A stretch of 64,000 bases of DNA, from the NCBI GenBank assembly GCA_965267405.1, contig OZ253954.1, positions 1,054,001-1,118,000 of the forward strand, written 5' to 3'. Origin of the DNA: JAPPOI01 sp028818055 (GTDB taxonomy: Bacteria > Pseudomonadota > Alphaproteobacteria > Rhodobacterales > Rhodobacteraceae). The translations under genes and the position numbers were made by a program. Below are positions 62,255 to 64,000 of this stretch, piece by piece. Below the pieces are notes generated by a model. It saw only the letters and a list, made by a program, of their open reading frames with translations, did no database searches and was not told the DNA's origin. The first letter of the stretch is position 1, and each line of letters starts with the position of its first letter.

Positions 62255-62348
62255 GAAATCTCCTCCTGCGAAGCGACCCAAACCTAGGCTCAAGCCGCAA
62301 TCGGCGCAATGTGCCACTTTGCGGCAAGTACCACCACTGACATATCTG
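62255..62348. other. Short intergenic region with inverted repeat
   Basis: The 94-bp gap between the ETF-QO stop and the TPR gene start contains GCCGCAA (62294-62300) and TTGCGGC (62319-62325), a 7-bp stem with an 18-base loop that could act as a weak terminator of the ETF-QO message. The TPR gene SD is at its low-coordinate end. Confidence 0.4.
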
Positions 62349-63983
62349 TTACATATTCGGGTAGTTCGGGCCGTCGCCGCCTTGTGGCGTTGTCCAGACG
62401 ATATTCTGGCTGGGGTCCTTAATGTCGCACGTCTTGCAATGGACGCAGTTTTGGAAATTGATCACGAACTTCTCGTCGACCACTTCATAAACACCAGCAG
62501 GGCAGTACCGCTGCGCCGGTTCAGCAAATTTCGGAAGATTGACCGAAATCGGCACATCAGCGTCCAGAAGCTTCAAATGTGCTGGCTGACTTTCTTCGTG
62601 ATTTGTCATCGAGAAGCTGACGTTGGTCAGACGATCGAAACTGATCTTTCCATCGGGTTTTGGATAGTCAATGGGCGCAAAATCAGCTGCGGCACCAGTC
62701 GATTCTGCGTCCGATTTCCCGTGGCCCATTGTACCAAACAACGAGAAACCCAGTGTGTTCGTCCACATATCGAGACCGCCGAGTGTCAGCGAAGCGACCA
62801 GACCACGCTTTGACCACATCGGTTTTACATTCCGAACCTTCTTCAGATCCTTGCCGATCGGGCCTTCTTTCAGTTCTGTCGAATAGGCCTCAAGGGTATC
62901 TCCAGAGCGACCCTCCTGGATCGCGCGGTACGCGTGCTCGGCAGCTGCCTTGCCGGAAAGCATTGCGTTGTGATTGCCCTTGATGCGAGGCACATTCACC
63001 AATCCAACCGAACATCCTAGCAAAGCGCCGCCCGGGAACGCTGCATTCGGCATCGACTGGTATCCGCCTTCGGTGATCGCTCGGGCACCGTAGGCAATCC
63101 GTTTGCCGCCTTTAAGCAACTCAGCAACCATTGGATGATGCTTGAACCGCTGGAACTCCATGTATGGGAACAAGTGCGGGTTCTCATAATTCAGGTGAAC
63201 AACAAATCCGACGTACACTTGGTTGTTGTCGATGTGATATATAAATGAGCCGCCGCCCGCGTTGCTGTTTAGTGGCCAGCCCATCGTGTGGGTAACCGAC
63301 CCTTCTTTGTGCTTCTCTGGGTCGATCTCCCAGATTTCTTTCATGCCGATGCCGTATTTTTGCGGCTCTGCATCTTTGTCGAGTTCGTATTTTGCGATCA
63401 CTTGCTTCGACAATGATCCGCGGACGCCTTCTCCGAGGAAAACATACTTGCCCAGAAGCTCCATGCCGGGCTCATAACCGTCGCTTGGCGTCCCGTCGGG
63501 GTTAAGGCCAAATTCGCCGGCAACAACGCCTTTTACTTCCCCACCGTCGCCATAGATCAATTCCGAGCATGCCATGCCTGGGAATACCTGAACGCCCATC
63601 TCTTCGGCCTGCTCCGCCATCCAGCGACAAACGTTGGCCATCGACACGATATAGTTGCCGTGGTTGTTCATCAGTGGCGGCATTGGGAAGTTTGGAATGC
63701 GAACTCCACCAGCTTCGCCAAGGAAGTAGAATTTATCCTCCTTCACCGGGACATTGATTGGCGCGCCTTTTTCTTTCCAATCTGGAATGAGCGCGTTCAA
63801 TCCAACAGGATCAAGGACAGCCCCTGACAAAATGTGGGCACCAACTTCAGATCCCTTCTCCAACACGACAACCTCAAGATCGGCGTCCAGTTGTTTCAAT
63901 CGGATCGCGGCAGAAAGACCTGCTGGCCCCGCCCCGACGATAACAACGTCGAACTCCATGCTCTCGCGTTCAATTTCCGACAT
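62349..63983 (-). CDS. Electron-transfer flavoprotein-ubiquinone oxidoreductase
   Basis: 544 residues. FAD-binding VIVGAGPAGLSAAIRL is at about 14-29, with EKGSEVGAHILSGAV after it; the C-terminal 4Fe-4S domain has its Cys ligands in RYCPAGVYEV and NCVHCKTCDIKDPSQNIVW. It passes electrons from acyl-CoA and amino-acid dehydrogenases, via ETF, to ubiquinone at the inner membrane. The gene is complete; only 17 bases upstream are in the window. Confidence 0.96.
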   Translation of the reverse strand: MSEIERESMEFDVVIVGAGPAGLSAAIRLKQLDADLEVVVLEKGSEVGAHILSGAVLDPVGLNALIPDWKEKGAPINVPVKEDKFYFLGEAGGVRIPNFPMPPLMNNHGNYIVSMANVCRWMAEQAEEMGVQVFPGMACSELIYGDGGEVKGVVAGEFGLNPDGTPSDGYEPGMELLGKYVFLGEGVRGSLSKQVIAKYELDKDAEPQKYGIGMKEIWEIDPEKHKEGSVTHTMGWPLNSNAGGGSFIYHIDNNQVYVGFVVHLNYENPHLFPYMEFQRFKHHPMVAELLKGGKRIAYGARAITEGGYQSMPNAAFPGGALLGCSVGLVNVPRIKGNHNAMLSGKAAAEHAYRAIQEGRSGDTLEAYSTELKEGPIGKDLKKVRNVKPMWSKRGLVASLTLGGLDMWTNTLGFSLFGTMGHGKSDAESTGAAADFAPIDYPKPDGKISFDRLTNVSFSMTNHEESQPAHLKLLDADVPISVNLPKFAEPAQRYCPAGVYEVVDEKFVINFQNCVHCKTCDIKDPSQNIVWTTPQGGDGPNYPNM

Positions 63984-64000
63984 TTGGCACCTATTCCCAT

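Noticed and set aside
1..64000. tRNA, rRNA, CRISPR, insertion sequences, prophage or integrase
   Set aside because: All gaps were read; none contains a cloverleaf-like sequence, spaced repeats or transposase/integrase features.

Overview
The window looks like ordinary chromosome of a marine alphaproteobacterium of the Rhodobacteraceae (Roseobacter group). The gene content points there: TRAP-type transporters, a SoeABC-type cytoplasmic sulfite dehydrogenase, phaAB for polyhydroxybutyrate, ETF-ubiquinone oxidoreductase, plant-type glutamate-cysteine ligase, an aspartate carbamoyltransferase followed by a dihydroorotase homologue without its metal ligands, and the YcjX/YcjF pair. Base composition looks to be in the mid-50s % GC by eye. 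I cannot name a genus. I see no tRNA, rRNA, CRISPR array, insertion sequence or prophage, and genes are packed tightly with many ATGA or GTGA overlaps.

Layout. 1-8018: a hexuronate catabolic block with kdgK (cut by the window edge), uxuB, uxaC, uxuA, two Gfo/Idh/MocA oxidoreductases, a TIM-barrel sugar epimerase/isomerase and a 3-hydroxyisobutyrate-dehydrogenase-like enzyme. Together UxaC, UxuB, UxuA and KdgK take glucuronate through fructuronate, mannonate and KDG to KDPG. 8205-14579: a TAXI-type TRAP transporter (fused permease plus binding protein) and its two-component system. The same 16-bp palindrome lies before the binding-protein gene and before the kinase gene. 14754-21483: ribokinase, apt, a DsbA-like thioredoxin-fold protein, MTA phosphorylase, YcjF/YcjX and truA. 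21617-24767: a 49-codon gene, a divergent DUF4198/HupE-UreJ pair whose start codons overlap, and an SDR. 24864-32276: a tail-anchored unknown protein, hemF, an atypical SDR, an RsmC-like methyltransferase, clpS, a HAD hydrolase, a D-Ala-D-Ala carboxypeptidase with a SPOR domain, YqgE and a stand-alone DsbD N-domain protein.

32273-44573: RND efflux pump with adaptor, moaB, a LysE-type exporter, a family-4-like uracil-DNA glycosylase, the pyrB / unknown membrane protein / pseudo-dihydroorotase / plsY operon, gshA and a small membrane protein. 44578-49330: rsmE, ubiA, a BON-like/OmpA membrane protein with a coiled-coil partner, and a ProC-like reductase. 49474-53994: soeABC with a 32-codon reading frame coupled between soeA and soeB. 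54119-56105: phaA and phaB, followed by a strong terminator. 56186-64000: a 36-residue conserved-looking gene, a LysR regulator, a YdcH-like protein, a TrmN6-like methyltransferase, a DUF2007 protein, a polyprenyl diphosphate synthase, ispE, a large TPR protein and ETF-QO.

The most interesting leads are: (i) the TRAP-TAXI regulator, an NtrC-family protein without the GAFTGA loop, together with its probable palindromic operator; (ii) a uracil-DNA glycosylase that has lost three of the four Fe-S cysteines of its family; (iii) the membrane protein and pseudo-dihydroorotase linked to aspartate carbamoyltransferase; (iv) the small reading frame coupled into soeABC; (v) the DUF4198/HupE pair, both of which may expose an N-terminal His-Glu after signal-peptide removal. 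I see no system that I can confidently call wholly new.
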